Made by a program: the position numbers and the translations under genes. DNA of 64,000 nt. It comes from Calothrix membranacea FACHB-236. Lineage in GTDB: Bacteria > Cyanobacteriota > Cyanobacteriia > Cyanobacteriales > Nostocaceae. Location: positions 1-64,000 of the forward strand of contig NZ_JACJPX010000038.1 in the NCBI RefSeq assembly GCF_014696315.1, in the 5' to 3' direction. The notes under the pieces were generated by a model. It was given only the letters and a program-made list of their open reading frames with translations, did not search any database and was not told the origin of the DNA. Below, in pieces: positions 37,337 to 46,394 of the stretch; position 1 is the first letter of the stretch, and each line of letters begins with the position of its first letter.

Positions 37337-37702
37337 TGCTCAGGTCAATCCTTTATCTAGCTTTCAGAGCGATCGCTCACCTTATGGTATTAGTTATTTT
37401 CATTTTGGCATAGGAGCGTATAGCTATAGCTAGCAAAAATAAATCTCAGCAGTTCTTTTGTATGGTTCTGTGATTTTATTCAGATGGCAAATTTTTACCA
37501 TAAAATTTTTCGATACTCACTATAAGCATCTTATGCGAGCGTGAAAAATCTTTTTAAGCATTTACCAAATAAAAGGAGAAGAGTAAGTAAAAATCAATAA
37601 GCAATTTAAATTTTATTTTTGAGTACAGACGCGATTAATCGCGTCTCTCAGACTCTTGACTCTTAAAAATTCAAATATACTAATGTACGCAATTTCTTCT
37701 CC
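37337..37702. other. Intergenic region with a perfect 20-bp palindrome
   Basis: 366 bases between two leftward genes. At 37627-37646 is the palindrome AGACGCGATTAATCGCGTCT, also present at 59412-59431 and with one change at 45328-45347. A HIP1 site lies near 37370, within the promoter zone of the DUF2996-type gene. No gene is seen. Confidence 0.5.
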
Positions 37703-38737
37703 TCAAATAGCATTTTTGATATCATTGACCAGTTGATCAATTCTAGATTGTGTAGTATTCCAAGAACACATAAAACGAACTCCACCCACACCAATAAAGG
37801 TATAAAATTGCCAGCCTTTTTCTTTTAAAATTTTAATCGTATGTTCTGGTAGTTTGGCAAACACAGCATTGGCTTCCCGGGGAAACATCATCTCAACGCC
37901 ATCAATATTGATTAATTTATTTTCTAAATATTCAGCACATTGATTGGCGTGTCGCGCATTGTTAAACCATGCGCCAGTTTCCAGTAAACCTAACCAGGGA
38001 GCCGAAATAAATCGCATTTTTGAAGCTAGTTGACCTGCTTGTTTACAGCGATAGTCAAAATCTTCTGCTAAAGCTTTGTTGAAGAAAATAATTGCTTCGC
38101 CTAAAGCCATGCCATTTTTTGTGCCACAAAAACATAATACATCTACCCCACTTTTCCAAGAAATTTCTGCAGGGGTTTTATTCATAGCAGCAACTGCATT
38201 GGCAAAACGAGCGCCATCCATGTGAATTTTTAAGTTATACTGACGCGCAGTTTCTTTAATTTCTGCTAGTTCATCCAGAGAATATAAAGTCCCTACTTCT
38301 GTGGCTTGGGTAATACTAATAACTTTTGGTTTAGGATAATGAATATCAGTGCGCTTAGTTACTAATGATGCTATAGCCTGTGCTGTTAACTTACCATTTT
38401 CGCCTTTAGCTAATAGTAATTTGGAACCATTAGAAGCAAACTCTGGTGCGCCACATTCATCTGTTTCAATGTGGGATGTTTCATGACAAATAACGCTGTG
38501 ATATGACTGACAAAGTGCAGCTAAAGATAGAGAATTTGCGGCTGTACCGTTAAAAGCAAAAAATACTTCGCAATCAATTTCAAATAACTCACGAAAATAA
38601 TCTGTTGCTTTTTGCGTCCATTCATCATTCCCATAAGCTGGAGCACTTCCTTGATTAGCTTTTAGCATATACTCTAGCGCTTGGGGGCAAATTCCCGAGT
38701 AATTATCACTTGCAAACTGTTCTAATTGATTATGCAT
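37703..38737 (-). CDS. ltaE: Threonine aldolase-like PLP enzyme
   Basis: A 344-residue fold-type I PLP enzyme of the beta-eliminating lyase family, most like low-specificity L-threonine aldolase, which splits L-threonine or allo-threonine to glycine and acetaldehyde. Visible features: FASDNYSGICPQALEYML at the start, HETSHIETDECGAPEF, the PLP aspartate in KIHMDGARFANA (D174) and the Schiff-base lysine in CFCGTKNGM (K207). Length fits the family. Monocistronic and leftward. Related amino-acid lyases cannot be fully excluded. Confidence 0.85.
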   Translation of the reverse strand: MHNQLEQFASDNYSGICPQALEYMLKANQGSAPAYGNDEWTQKATDYFRELFEIDCEVFFAFNGTAANSLSLAALCQSYHSVICHETSHIETDECGAPEFASNGSKLLLAKGENGKLTAQAIASLVTKRTDIHYPKPKVISITQATEVGTLYSLDELAEIKETARQYNLKIHMDGARFANAVAAMNKTPAEISWKSGVDVLCFCGTKNGMALGEAIIFFNKALAEDFDYRCKQAGQLASKMRFISAPWLGLLETGAWFNNARHANQCAEYLENKLINIDGVEMMFPREANAVFAKLPEHTIKILKEKGWQFYTFIGVGGVRFMCSWNTTQSRIDQLVNDIKNAI

Positions 38738-38831
38738 AATTGTTACTTAATGTTTGATAAGTCAATATATTTCAATTGGAATCTATCTTTGTCTAATGTT
38801 ATCAACTTTTATATTTAATGTAAGTTATCTC

Positions 38832-39173
38832 TTATATTGACGGACGATTAATGCGTAACAATTTTGCTGTTAATGTATCTTCAGCAGAAATTGTTTCATG
38901 GATGCGTGTTGCTAGTTGTACAAAATCTGGCTCTTCTGTACAGACAATTATGCCAGCATGATTTGGTTGTAAACGATGCAATCTAATAAAATCACGACGA
39001 TTGCGCGTTAAAACTGCTCTAGCATTACTTGTGGCAAATATTAATACATCTTCATCAGGAATTTTCAGATTTGCATTTCCTGCTTCCATAGCTGTTAATA
39101 CATCGTGTCCAAAATCACGAAGCAATTCCACCACTGGTAATGGGAAGTTTTCATCTGTATAAAGATGTGCCAA
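38832..39173 (-). CDS. DUF5615 PIN-like toxin
   Basis: 113 residues with the DUF5615/Mut7-C-like PIN fold: an N-terminal YTDENFPLPVVELLRDFGHDV, where the D-E-N acidic cluster begins the active site, then LTRNRRDFIRLH and NHAGIIVCTEE. Presumed ribonuclease toxin. Separated by only 3 bp from the DUF433 gene upstream, forming a two-gene toxin-antitoxin operon. Activity inferred from family and gene order. Confidence 0.82.
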   Translation of the reverse strand: MAHLYTDENFPLPVVELLRDFGHDVLTAMEAGNANLKIPDEDVLIFATSNARAVLTRNRRDFIRLHRLQPNHAGIIVCTEEPDFVQLATRIHETISAEDTLTAKLLRINRPSI

Positions 39174-39176
39174 TTT

Positions 39177-39524
39177 TTAATCTTCCAAACTTTCTAGCAT
39201 GACTTCGTCATTTTCTTTGATTGCTTGTTCAATTTCTTCTGGGTTTGCATCTGCATAAGCCCAAGCATTTACTAAGTCGGCAGCATTTAGATGAGGAAAT
39301 GATTCTAAAATCCGAGCATCACTCATCCCCAAACAACGATCATTTACTAGTGACCAAACCGGAATGCGAGTATTTGCAATACAAGCATCACCACCACATA
39401 CACCTTGAGTTTTAGTAATTCCTTGTGAACCAGTACTTAAAGTTTTAGTCAATATCTGTATTGCTTCGGCTTTTTCACTTGCATTTAATGATTGCAGTTG
39501 TATAGCTAATTCTTGGTGCGTCAT
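39177..39524 (-). CDS. DUF433 antitoxin-like protein
   Basis: 115 residues. The DUF433 core is clear: TQGVCGGDACIANTRIPVWSLVNDRCLGMSDARIL followed by FPHLNAADLVNAWAYADANP. The family has a winged-helix-like fold and usually precedes a DUF5615 toxin, as it does here. It likely represses its own operon and neutralises the toxin. The N-terminal 35 residues form a helix rich in Gln and Ala. Function is inferred from the partnership. Confidence 0.82.
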   Translation of the reverse strand: MTHQELAIQLQSLNASEKAEAIQILTKTLSTGSQGITKTQGVCGGDACIANTRIPVWSLVNDRCLGMSDARILESFPHLNAADLVNAWAYADANPEEIEQAIKENDEVMLESLED

Positions 39525-39575
39525 AATTAATATTAACTTAGTTTTAAATTTAATGTATTACTGAATAGTTCTTGT

Positions 39576-40760
39576 TCATTCACTAAATTTAGAAAATAAA
39601 TTTGCTAAAACTACATTAGAAAATAAAAATCCTTGGGGATCGGTTAGGCAAAATCTTCCATTTATAACCTCTACCCAGCCTTTTGCAAAATACGGCTTGA
39701 AAAATTTCTGAAGTTCTTCTAGTTTATCTTCTCCAAAATCTGCCGCTAAAGCTGCTAAACTCACACCTTCAGCCAGGCGCAATCCTAACATTAAGGTTTC
39801 TAATAACACTTCATTTGGTGGTGTGATTTCACAATCAACTACACAACCAGCTTTTACCCATGCGTAATACTCTTTGGTTTTACGCGGACGTGTGAAACGC
39901 TTCCCTTCAATATAGCTAGCTGCACCCATACCAAAACCATAATAAGGACGATTTTCCCAATAAACCCGATTATGCTGACATTGATGGCCAGGCTGAGCAT
40001 AATTGGAAATTTCATAATGTTCATAACCTGCATCAGTCAAAACTTGCTGTGCCATTTGGTACATTTTGACTGTGGTTTCATCTGTGGGTAAAGGATTAGC
40101 GCCTGGTTCATAGTATCGACCAAAGGCTGTACCTGGCTCTATGGTAAGGTCATAAATTGAGATATGAGTGGGTGCGATCGCCACGGCTTTCGCTAGGGAA
40201 TCCTGCCAACGCTCTAAAGACTGATGCGGTAAACCAGAAATTAAGTCTAAACTAAATTCGGGAATCTCGACTTTGCGGACTAATTCCACAGCTGCAAAAA
40301 TATCTGCAATTGAGTGCGATCGCCCAGCAAGTTTTAACAACTCTTCTTGAAATGCTTGTATACCTAGACTAACCCGATTCACCCCCAGACTGCGGTACCC
40401 TGCTATATGTGCTAAATCAAATGTTCCTGGGTCCATTTCCATAGAAATCTCTGCCCCAGGTAAAATGCCAAAATGCTGCTCTAAAGCTGTTAATATCTGC
40501 TGTAATTGCTCTATGGATAGCAGCGAAGGAGTTCCACCACCGAAAAAAATTGTCTTTAAAGGTTGACCGAATGTCGGTGCGGTAGCAATTTCTTGAGTTA
40601 GCACTTCCACGTATTGGGAAATCGTACGTGATGTTTCCCCCCGCAAGCGATCGCCCACAACAGATATCGGAAAATCGCAATAAAAGCACCGCCGTCTGCA
40701 AAATGGAATATGCACATAAGCGGAAGTGGGAGTGCTATAAAAATTAACTTTTTGAGGCAT
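39576..40760 (-). CDS. hemW: Radical SAM heme chaperone HemW
   Basis: 394 residues from ATG 40760 (MPQKVNFYSTPTSAYVHIPF); TTG 40772 is rejected as the start. The radical-SAM cluster CRRRCFYC (C21, C25, C28) follows directly. Other family marks are TIFFGGGTPSLL, EISMEMDPGTF, RVSLGIQAFQ and HYEISNYAQPGHQCQHNRVYW. HemW proteins were long annotated as oxygen-independent coproporphyrinogen oxidase, but this short-N-terminus group acts as a heme chaperone. Leftward and monocistronic. Confidence 0.9.
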   Translation of the reverse strand: MPQKVNFYSTPTSAYVHIPFCRRRCFYCDFPISVVGDRLRGETSRTISQYVEVLTQEIATAPTFGQPLKTIFFGGGTPSLLSIEQLQQILTALEQHFGILPGAEISMEMDPGTFDLAHIAGYRSLGVNRVSLGIQAFQEELLKLAGRSHSIADIFAAVELVRKVEIPEFSLDLISGLPHQSLERWQDSLAKAVAIAPTHISIYDLTIEPGTAFGRYYEPGANPLPTDETTVKMYQMAQQVLTDAGYEHYEISNYAQPGHQCQHNRVYWENRPYYGFGMGAASYIEGKRFTRPRKTKEYYAWVKAGCVVDCEITPPNEVLLETLMLGLRLAEGVSLAALAADFGEDKLEELQKFFKPYFAKGWVEVINGRFCLTDPQGFLFSNVVLANLFSKFSE

Positions 40761-41010
40761 TGTAAGAAACAATAAAATTCATCATACTGAGAATTACAAA
40801 CGATAAAAATTAGTAGTTTATTTACAAGTATTATCGTTTTACAACAAAACAATTAAAAATATGAAGCTAAAACTATTTGGTTATAATATTTGCAGATATT
40901 ACCTGCTTAAACCCCTAGAGTTAAGTAAACATTTCTAAAGCTATTTGCCTATGAAATAAAAAATACTTAAACTTTTTCGGTTAATACAGTTGCAGGAAAA
41001 CCACAAAACC

Positions 41011-42087
41011 ATGCTTGATGCAATTATTATTCTCTCATTCATCCTAGCAGCATCGGGAATAGGGTTCTATAGCATCGAACTACTACCCAATGGTTCGCTA
41101 GACAACGTCACAAATTTAGAAGCCTTGCGCTTAGTTGTTGCCGTCTTTGCTGCAATCATTGGTGGTGCGATTGGGCTAAGTTTCCAAACTACATATCGCC
41201 GCCTAGAAGCACAAGTGCGAGAAATGCCTCTAGAAGTAATTTTAACGCGTGCCATTGGTTTGGTGATTGGGTTATTGTTAGCCAACCTCATGCTTGCACC
41301 GTTATTTTTATTACCCATTCCCCCAGATTTTAGTTTTATCAAGCCTTTAGTAGCAGTGGTTGGCAGTATTATCTTGTCTGTCACTGGTATGAATTTGGCA
41401 GATACCCACGGACGCGGCTTATTGCGGTTTATTAATCCGAACACCGTAGAAACGATGGTAGCAGAAGGTACTCTTAAACCTGCTAATACTAAAGTTTTAG
41501 ATACAAGCTGTATTATTGATGGTCGGATTGAAGCACTTTTAGAAACTGGCTTTCTAGAAGGGCAAATTATCGTACCGCAGTTTGTCTTGCAAGAATTGCA
41601 ACAAGTAGCTGATGCGAGTAAAGACCAAAAACGGGTAAGGGGAAGAAGAGGATTAGAAATTCTCAACCGCATTAAAGAAGCCTATCCAGAACGCATCCTG
41701 ATTAATCCTTCTGATTACGAAGATATTCCCACAGTCGATGCGAAGTTAGTCAGATTCGCTCAAGACATCAATGGTACATTGCTGACTAACGACTACAACT
41801 TATCAAAAGTTGCTAGCGTCCAGAAAGTGCCAGTATTAAATGTCAATGATTTAGTTAACGCTGTCCGTCCCACCTATTTACCTGGGGATAACCTCGATTT
41901 GAAAATTCTCAAAGAAGGTAAAGAACCCAGTCAGGGAATCGGCTACCTAGACGATGGCACAATGGTTGTCGTTGAGGAAGGTAGTGGTTATGTAGGCGGT
42001 GAACTGCGAGTAGTCGTCACTAGTGCGTTACAAACTACAGCAGGACGCATGATTTTTGCTAAACCACAGGCTTCAGCATTGGCATAA
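41011..42087 (+). CDS. PIN/TRAM domain membrane protein
   Basis: 358 residues from ATG 41011 (MLDAIIILSFILAASG). Four N-terminal membrane helices (to about residue 125) are followed by a PIN domain beginning VLDTSCIIDGRIEALLETGF with acidic residues and LLTNDYNLSKVA, then a C-terminal TRAM domain (GYLDDGTMVVVEEGSGYVGGELRVVVTSAL). This is the YacL-like family found across cyanobacteria and Gram-positives. RNA binding or cleavage at the membrane is inferred; the true role is unknown. TTG 40990 in the same frame is rejected as the start. Confidence 0.88.
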   Translation: MLDAIIILSFILAASGIGFYSIELLPNGSLDNVTNLEALRLVVAVFAAIIGGAIGLSFQTTYRRLEAQVREMPLEVILTRAIGLVIGLLLANLMLAPLFLLPIPPDFSFIKPLVAVVGSIILSVTGMNLADTHGRGLLRFINPNTVETMVAEGTLKPANTKVLDTSCIIDGRIEALLETGFLEGQIIVPQFVLQELQQVADASKDQKRVRGRRGLEILNRIKEAYPERILINPSDYEDIPTVDAKLVRFAQDINGTLLTNDYNLSKVASVQKVPVLNVNDLVNAVRPTYLPGDNLDLKILKEGKEPSQGIGYLDDGTMVVVEEGSGYVGGELRVVVTSALQTTAGRMIFAKPQASALA

Positions 42088-42120
42088 GACAATAAAATGT
42101 TTAATCCATCTGAATTTGCG

Positions 42121-42145
42121 ATCGGTGCAGGTTAACTGCACCGAT
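42121..42145 (+). terminator. Terminator-like hairpin after the PIN/TRAM gene
   Basis: A perfect 10-bp stem ATCGGTGCAG (42121-42130) / CTGCACCGAT (42136-42145) with a 5-base loop, followed by TATTTATT. It lies 33 bp after the stop codon. Confidence 0.6.
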
Positions 42146-42252
42146 TATTTATTGGATTGATGAGGACAAGTTAATTACCAGGGTTGAAATTTATGCCTAT
42201 ATGATTAAACCATTTTTATTTATTACATCTGTGATTTGGAAAAATTACAATT

Positions 42253-42639
42253 TTAATTTTCGTAAATTTCTAAGGGTAAATTATCCGGGTCTTTAAAGAA
42301 AGTAAATTTCTTTCCTGTAATTTCATCAATTCTAATATTCTCGACTTCTATACCTTGCGATTGTAAATCAATCACAGTTTGCTCAATATCATCAACTGCA
42401 AATGCTAAATGTCTTAAACCGCAAGCTTCAGGAGTGCTAGGTCTTTGAGGAGGATTAGGAAAAGAAAATAATTCAATTTGGCTATGATCGCCAACGCGTA
42501 AATCTAATTTATAAGAATTGCGGTGCGCGCGAAAAGTTTCTTCAATAATCGCAAAGCCTAACGCTTCTACATAAAATTTTTTTGAGCGTTCGTAGTCAGA
42601 ACAAATGATTGCGATGTGATGAATGTCATTTATTTTCAT
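42253..42639 (-). CDS. VOC family protein (glyoxalase/dioxygenase superfamily)
   Basis: 128 residues with a vicinal oxygen chelate fold: HHIAIICSDYERSKKFYVEALGF at the start, then LRVGDHSQIELFSFPNPP and CGLRHLAFAVDDIEQTVIDL, ending KFTFFKDPDNLPLEIYEN. The likely metal ligands are the first histidine, the glutamate in IELF, the HLAF histidine and the final LEIYE glutamate. It resembles GloA-like/YaeR proteins. Substrate unknown. Leftward, 35 bp downstream of the VWA gene pair. Confidence 0.82.
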   Translation of the reverse strand: MKINDIHHIAIICSDYERSKKFYVEALGFAIIEETFRAHRNSYKLDLRVGDHSQIELFSFPNPPQRPSTPEACGLRHLAFAVDDIEQTVIDLQSQGIEVENIRIDEITGKKFTFFKDPDNLPLEIYEN

Positions 42640-42674
42640 AAATTATGAATTACAAATTATACTCACCTGAGCAA

Positions 42675-43955
42675 TTATTCTTGTAAGACTGTCTTTGAGA
42701 CAATTCTAGTTTTCTTACGATCGCCTTCCGAAAGTTCTTCCCCAGCTTGTAGGCGAGTGGCAGAAGTTTGTAATACTGTGGCTGCACCTGTATCTCCTAT
42801 TTGCAAGGCGGTTTTGGCGGCTGTTTGTAACATTGTCGCTGCACCAACGCGATCGCCTTCTTGCAATTTCGCTTCTGCTAACTGAGTTTGGCGATATTTG
42901 GCTAATGTCAAAATCGACTGTTGTACCTGGGGATTAACAGTTGGTTGGTAAACTCTTACCACATCTGCATACACAGGTGCGATCGCAGAAAGTAAGCCTT
43001 GTTTATCTACGGCGGGATCGTCGTAGCGGATTTGAATTTGCCCGATTTCTTGTCTACCTTCTGGTAATTGACCAAGATAAATATTGGCTAAAACTAGCCG
43101 TTCCACATCTTGCATTAAGTCTCCTAAACGCACCGCCAAGCGTCCATCGGCTTCTTGTTGCACTGGTAATTCAATTGTATCTGGGGCAACTTGGGCAATG
43201 GGTTTGAGTTCTGCTAGCCGCACATTTGGCATTAAGGACAATAGCAAGTAGGCGTTAGTTAGCCCTACAGACTGAATACGTCTAAATAAACGACTAAATT
43301 CATCAACTGCTTGTTCTGGATGCTCAATATAAGCTAAAGTTCCACCACCCGCATCGGCAATTTTTTCCAGTAAATCTTGGTTCCAATTAGTCCCAAATCC
43401 TAAAGTATTGAGAGTCAGGTTGAACTTAGTCGCCTTGTGCGCTAGTTCCAGACAACGTTTATTGTCATCGGGGCCTAACTCCCATTTCCAAATTTTCAAG
43501 CTACTTTCACCCTGTCCATCTGTAAGTAAAAACGCCTGGGAAACAGTTCCTTTTGTACCTTTCATCAGTTCTGTAATTCCCAGTGCTAAACCCTCAGCAA
43601 TTACCGTCCCACCGCTAGCGTTAAGCTTACTTTTAATTAGTTTTTTGATGCTGTCTAGGTCTTGGACTTCCTGGTTAGGTACAATAACTTCGGCTGCACC
43701 AGCAAAGGCGACTACCGAAATGCGATCGCCAACTTTGAGTTGATCGACTAATCCCTCGACTGCTTGGATTACGGTGTTGATGGGTTTCCCATGCATGGAA
43801 CCACTTTTATCGAGAATCAAGCATAAATTCAGGGGAAGATAGCGGTCAAATTCCCCAGCAATCGCAGAAATCGCAATTCCTAGTTGACGCTGGCTACTTG
43901 ATTGAGCCAGGTCGATATTAGTATCACTTAGCGCCGACAGTAATTTTACTTTCAT
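42675..43955 (-). CDS. von Willebrand factor A domain protein (second of a tandem pair)
   Basis: 426 residues. The VWA domain spans about 40-215 with an intact metal-ion-dependent adhesion site: DKSGSM (D49, S51, S53), SGGTVIAEG and LLTDGQGE. After it comes a beta-rich region (VGLTNAYLLLSLMPNVRLAEL) and a helical tail with KYRQTQLAEAKLQEGD. No signal peptide, so cytosolic. Compared with its paralogue it has a short insertion after the LLTDG motif (SSLKIWKWELGP). Its ATG overlaps the TGA of the upstream paralogue by 4 bp, so the two are translationally coupled. Function unknown. Confidence 0.83.
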   Translation of the reverse strand: MKVKLLSALSDTNIDLAQSSSQRQLGIAISAIAGEFDRYLPLNLCLILDKSGSMHGKPINTVIQAVEGLVDQLKVGDRISVVAFAGAAEVIVPNQEVQDLDSIKKLIKSKLNASGGTVIAEGLALGITELMKGTKGTVSQAFLLTDGQGESSLKIWKWELGPDDNKRCLELAHKATKFNLTLNTLGFGTNWNQDLLEKIADAGGGTLAYIEHPEQAVDEFSRLFRRIQSVGLTNAYLLLSLMPNVRLAELKPIAQVAPDTIELPVQQEADGRLAVRLGDLMQDVERLVLANIYLGQLPEGRQEIGQIQIRYDDPAVDKQGLLSAIAPVYADVVRVYQPTVNPQVQQSILTLAKYRQTQLAEAKLQEGDRVGAATMLQTAAKTALQIGDTGAATVLQTSATRLQAGEELSEGDRKKTRIVSKTVLQE

Positions 43956-45208
43956 GACTGTGGTGTATCTTGCAACACGGTTTTGGAGACAATTCTGGTT
44001 TTCTTGCGATCGCTTTCGGATAACTCTTGGCCAGCTTGCAATCTTGTGGCGGAAGTTTGCAACACTGTAGCTGCACCTGTATCTCCCATTTGCAAAGCTG
44101 TTTTCGCAGCAGTTTGCAGCATAGTTGCTGCACCAGCGCGATCGCCTTGTTGTAATTTTGCTTCTGCTAACTGAGTTTGGCGATACTTCGCTAATGCCAA
44201 GATAGACTGTTGCACTTCGGGATTAGCAGCAGGTTGGTAAACTCTAGTTATATTTGCATAAACTGGGATATTGGGTGTGAATAAACCTACTTGGTTATTA
44301 GCTGGATCGTCGTAGCGGACTTGCAAATTAGCGATCGCTTGTTTACCTTCGGGTAATTGTCCCAAATAAATATTAGCTAAAATTACGCGCTCTACATCCT
44401 TCATTAAATCACCCAAGCGTACTGCAAACCTGCCATCGGCTTCTTGCTGGATGGGTAACTCAATTGTATCTGGAGACACTTGGGCTATTGGTTTGAGTTC
44501 TGCCAGTCGCACATTTGGCATGAGGGAGAATAGCAAATAGGCATTCGTCAAGCCAATTGTTTGAATGCGGCTAAAAAGACGGTTAAACTCCTCCACTACC
44601 TGATCGGCTTTTTGAATGTAAGAAAGGGTTCCTAAACCAGCGTCCGCAATTTTTTCTAAAATATCCTGATTCCAGTTGTCACCAAATCCTAAGGTATTTA
44701 AAGTCAAACTATAATTAGCAGCTAATTGGGCAAATTTTAAACAGCGATCATTATTGCCATGTTCATTCTCACCATCAGTTAACAAAAATACTTGAGAGAC
44801 AGTATCTTTTTTGCCTTTGGCTAACTCCTCAATGCCCAAACGCAACCCTTCATCAATGGCTGTCCCACCATCAGCAGTTAGGCGGTTAATTTGTCTTTTA
44901 ATATATTCTGGATCTTCAATAACTTGATTGGGGATCAGGACTTTAGCCCGGTGATCGAAAACCACAACCGTCAGGCGATCGCCTGGTTTTAGTCTATCAA
45001 CCAAACGGTTTGCTGCTTGCTTGACAGTTTCTAAAGGTCGCCCATTCATCGACCCACTATGATCGAGAATTAAACATAAATTTAGCGGCACATTGCGATC
45101 CACAACTTCTGCGATCGCCGAAATTGAAATGGCTAACTGACGCTGACTATTCGTTTGATTTGCATCTAAATTACTATCATTCAGGGTCGGTTGTAAGTTA
45201 ACTTTCAT
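43952..45208 (-). CDS. von Willebrand factor A domain protein (first of a tandem pair)
   Basis: 418 residues, paralogous to the next gene over its full length. The MIDAS motif is complete: DHSGSM (D49, S51, S53), DGGTAIDEG and LLTDGENEHGN. The C-terminal tail from QSIL to KTVLQ is nearly identical to that of its neighbour, pointing to recent duplication or gene conversion. Such proteins bind partner proteins through the metal site; no partner gene such as a kinase, phosphatase or AAA+ ATPase is adjacent. Leads a two-gene operon. Function unknown. Confidence 0.83.
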   Translation of the reverse strand: MKVNLQPTLNDSNLDANQTNSQRQLAISISAIAEVVDRNVPLNLCLILDHSGSMNGRPLETVKQAANRLVDRLKPGDRLTVVVFDHRAKVLIPNQVIEDPEYIKRQINRLTADGGTAIDEGLRLGIEELAKGKKDTVSQVFLLTDGENEHGNNDRCLKFAQLAANYSLTLNTLGFGDNWNQDILEKIADAGLGTLSYIQKADQVVEEFNRLFSRIQTIGLTNAYLLFSLMPNVRLAELKPIAQVSPDTIELPIQQEADGRFAVRLGDLMKDVERVILANIYLGQLPEGKQAIANLQVRYDDPANNQVGLFTPNIPVYANITRVYQPAANPEVQQSILALAKYRQTQLAEAKLQQGDRAGAATMLQTAAKTALQMGDTGAATVLQTSATRLQAGQELSESDRKKTRIVSKTVLQDTPQS

Positions 45209-45569
45209 AACTCAATGTTCCTAGCTAGGATACAGATATTTATAAATAACTTCAAAGCGTAACATTAGCGCTACGGAAAACAAATAGATTTATAAGCTGT
45301 AACGTTTTGAAACGTCAAAAGTCAGAGAGACGCGATTAATAGCGTCTGTCCAAAGTCCAAAGTTTCTTCACCCTTAACTTTTGACAACCTTAACGAAAAA
45401 ATATGCAACTTAAAATCGCAGTAGCTTATATTCAGAATATCTTAGAAGCTAAGGAATGGCAGATGCTCAGCCCCCTGAGCCATTAGCCAGAAATCCACAC
45501 CTTGAAGATAGCTAGCATCGCGCTAGTATGTATTACAGTTAACGGCATAATTTCAGGCGCTCAGTTGCT
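45209..45569. other. Divergent intergenic region upstream of clpR
   Basis: 361 bases between the VWA operon and clpR. It carries a variant of the 20-bp palindrome at 45328-45347 and a short TCAAAAGTCAGAG / GTCCAAAGTCCAAAG repeat. The promoters of both operons must lie here; I could not assign them. Confidence 0.45.
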
Positions 45570-46232
45570 ATGGACATTTCCCCCATCAAGGCTGTTCAAG
45601 CCCCCTATTACGGCGATAACTCTTACCGGACACCGCCGCCAGATTTACCCTCTCTCTTATTAAAGGAGCGAATTGTCTATCTTGGGATGCCACTGGTGCC
45701 AGCTGTCACGGAATTGATCGTCGCTCAACTCCTTTATTTACAGTCCGACGATCCAGAGAAGCCGATTAAAATTTATATCAACTCCACCGGCACATCCGGT
45801 TATAGTGGCGATCCCATTGGCTTTGAAACCGAAGCCTTTGCCATCTATGACACCATGAAATACATCAAGCCACCCATCCATACTATTTGCATCGGTTCCG
45901 CAATGGGTATGGCAGCGATGCTACTCGGTGCCGGTACTAAAGGATGCCGCGCTAGTTTACCCAACGCCAATATTATCCTGCATCAGCCCAAGAGCTACGC
46001 CCAAGGACAAGCAACGGATATTCAAATTCGGGCGAAGGAAGTTTTGGTAAACAAGGCATCAATGGTTGATATCTTACATCGCACCACCGGGCAAGCCCCA
46101 GAAAAAATTACTAAAGATATGGATCGCCTCTTCTACATGACTCCCTATCAAGCCAAGGAATATGGGTTGATTGACCGAGTATTTGAAAAAGAAGAACTGG
46201 CAAATCCACCTCTGCCTGCTAGCGTCCTTTAA
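45570..46232 (+). CDS. clpR: ClpR, catalytically inactive ClpP paralogue
   Basis: 220 residues of ClpP fold. The catalytic serine position reads CIGSAMGMAAML instead of the usual GxAASMG, so the serine is replaced by glycine, while the histidine (IILHQP) is kept. A loop inserted after YINSTGTSGYSGDP is also typical of ClpR. In cyanobacteria ClpR forms a mixed ring with ClpP3 and works with the ClpC chaperone. It is followed by clpP after 162 bp of repeat-like DNA (CTCAGCACTCAAAAATCAGG type). Loss of the serine is seen directly; the mixed complex is known for the family. Confidence 0.9.
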   Translation: MDISPIKAVQAPYYGDNSYRTPPPDLPSLLLKERIVYLGMPLVPAVTELIVAQLLYLQSDDPEKPIKIYINSTGTSGYSGDPIGFETEAFAIYDTMKYIKPPIHTICIGSAMGMAAMLLGAGTKGCRASLPNANIILHQPKSYAQGQATDIQIRAKEVLVNKASMVDILHRTTGQAPEKITKDMDRLFYMTPYQAKEYGLIDRVFEKEELANPPLPASVL

Positions 46233-46394
46233 TGAGTACCGAGTGCCGAGAATTGAATGCTGAGATATAAATATTGAGTTATTAATTCACTTTTAACTCT
46301 ACATCTCTCACTCTTTACTTTTAATTCATGACTCAGCACTCAAAAATCAGGACTCAGCAATAATTTTCATCTAATTACTTAGGGAGTAGCGAAA

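Noticed and set aside
39576-40760. Oxygen-independent coproporphyrinogen III oxidase (HemN)
   Set aside because: The cluster motif is followed by the HemW-type sequence and the N-terminus is short as in HemW; the older name is a common mislabel.
42675-45208. VWA pair as part of a TerY-like or MoxR/VWA ternary phospho-signalling system
   Set aside because: No kinase, PP2C phosphatase or MoxR-type ATPase is next to the pair in the window.
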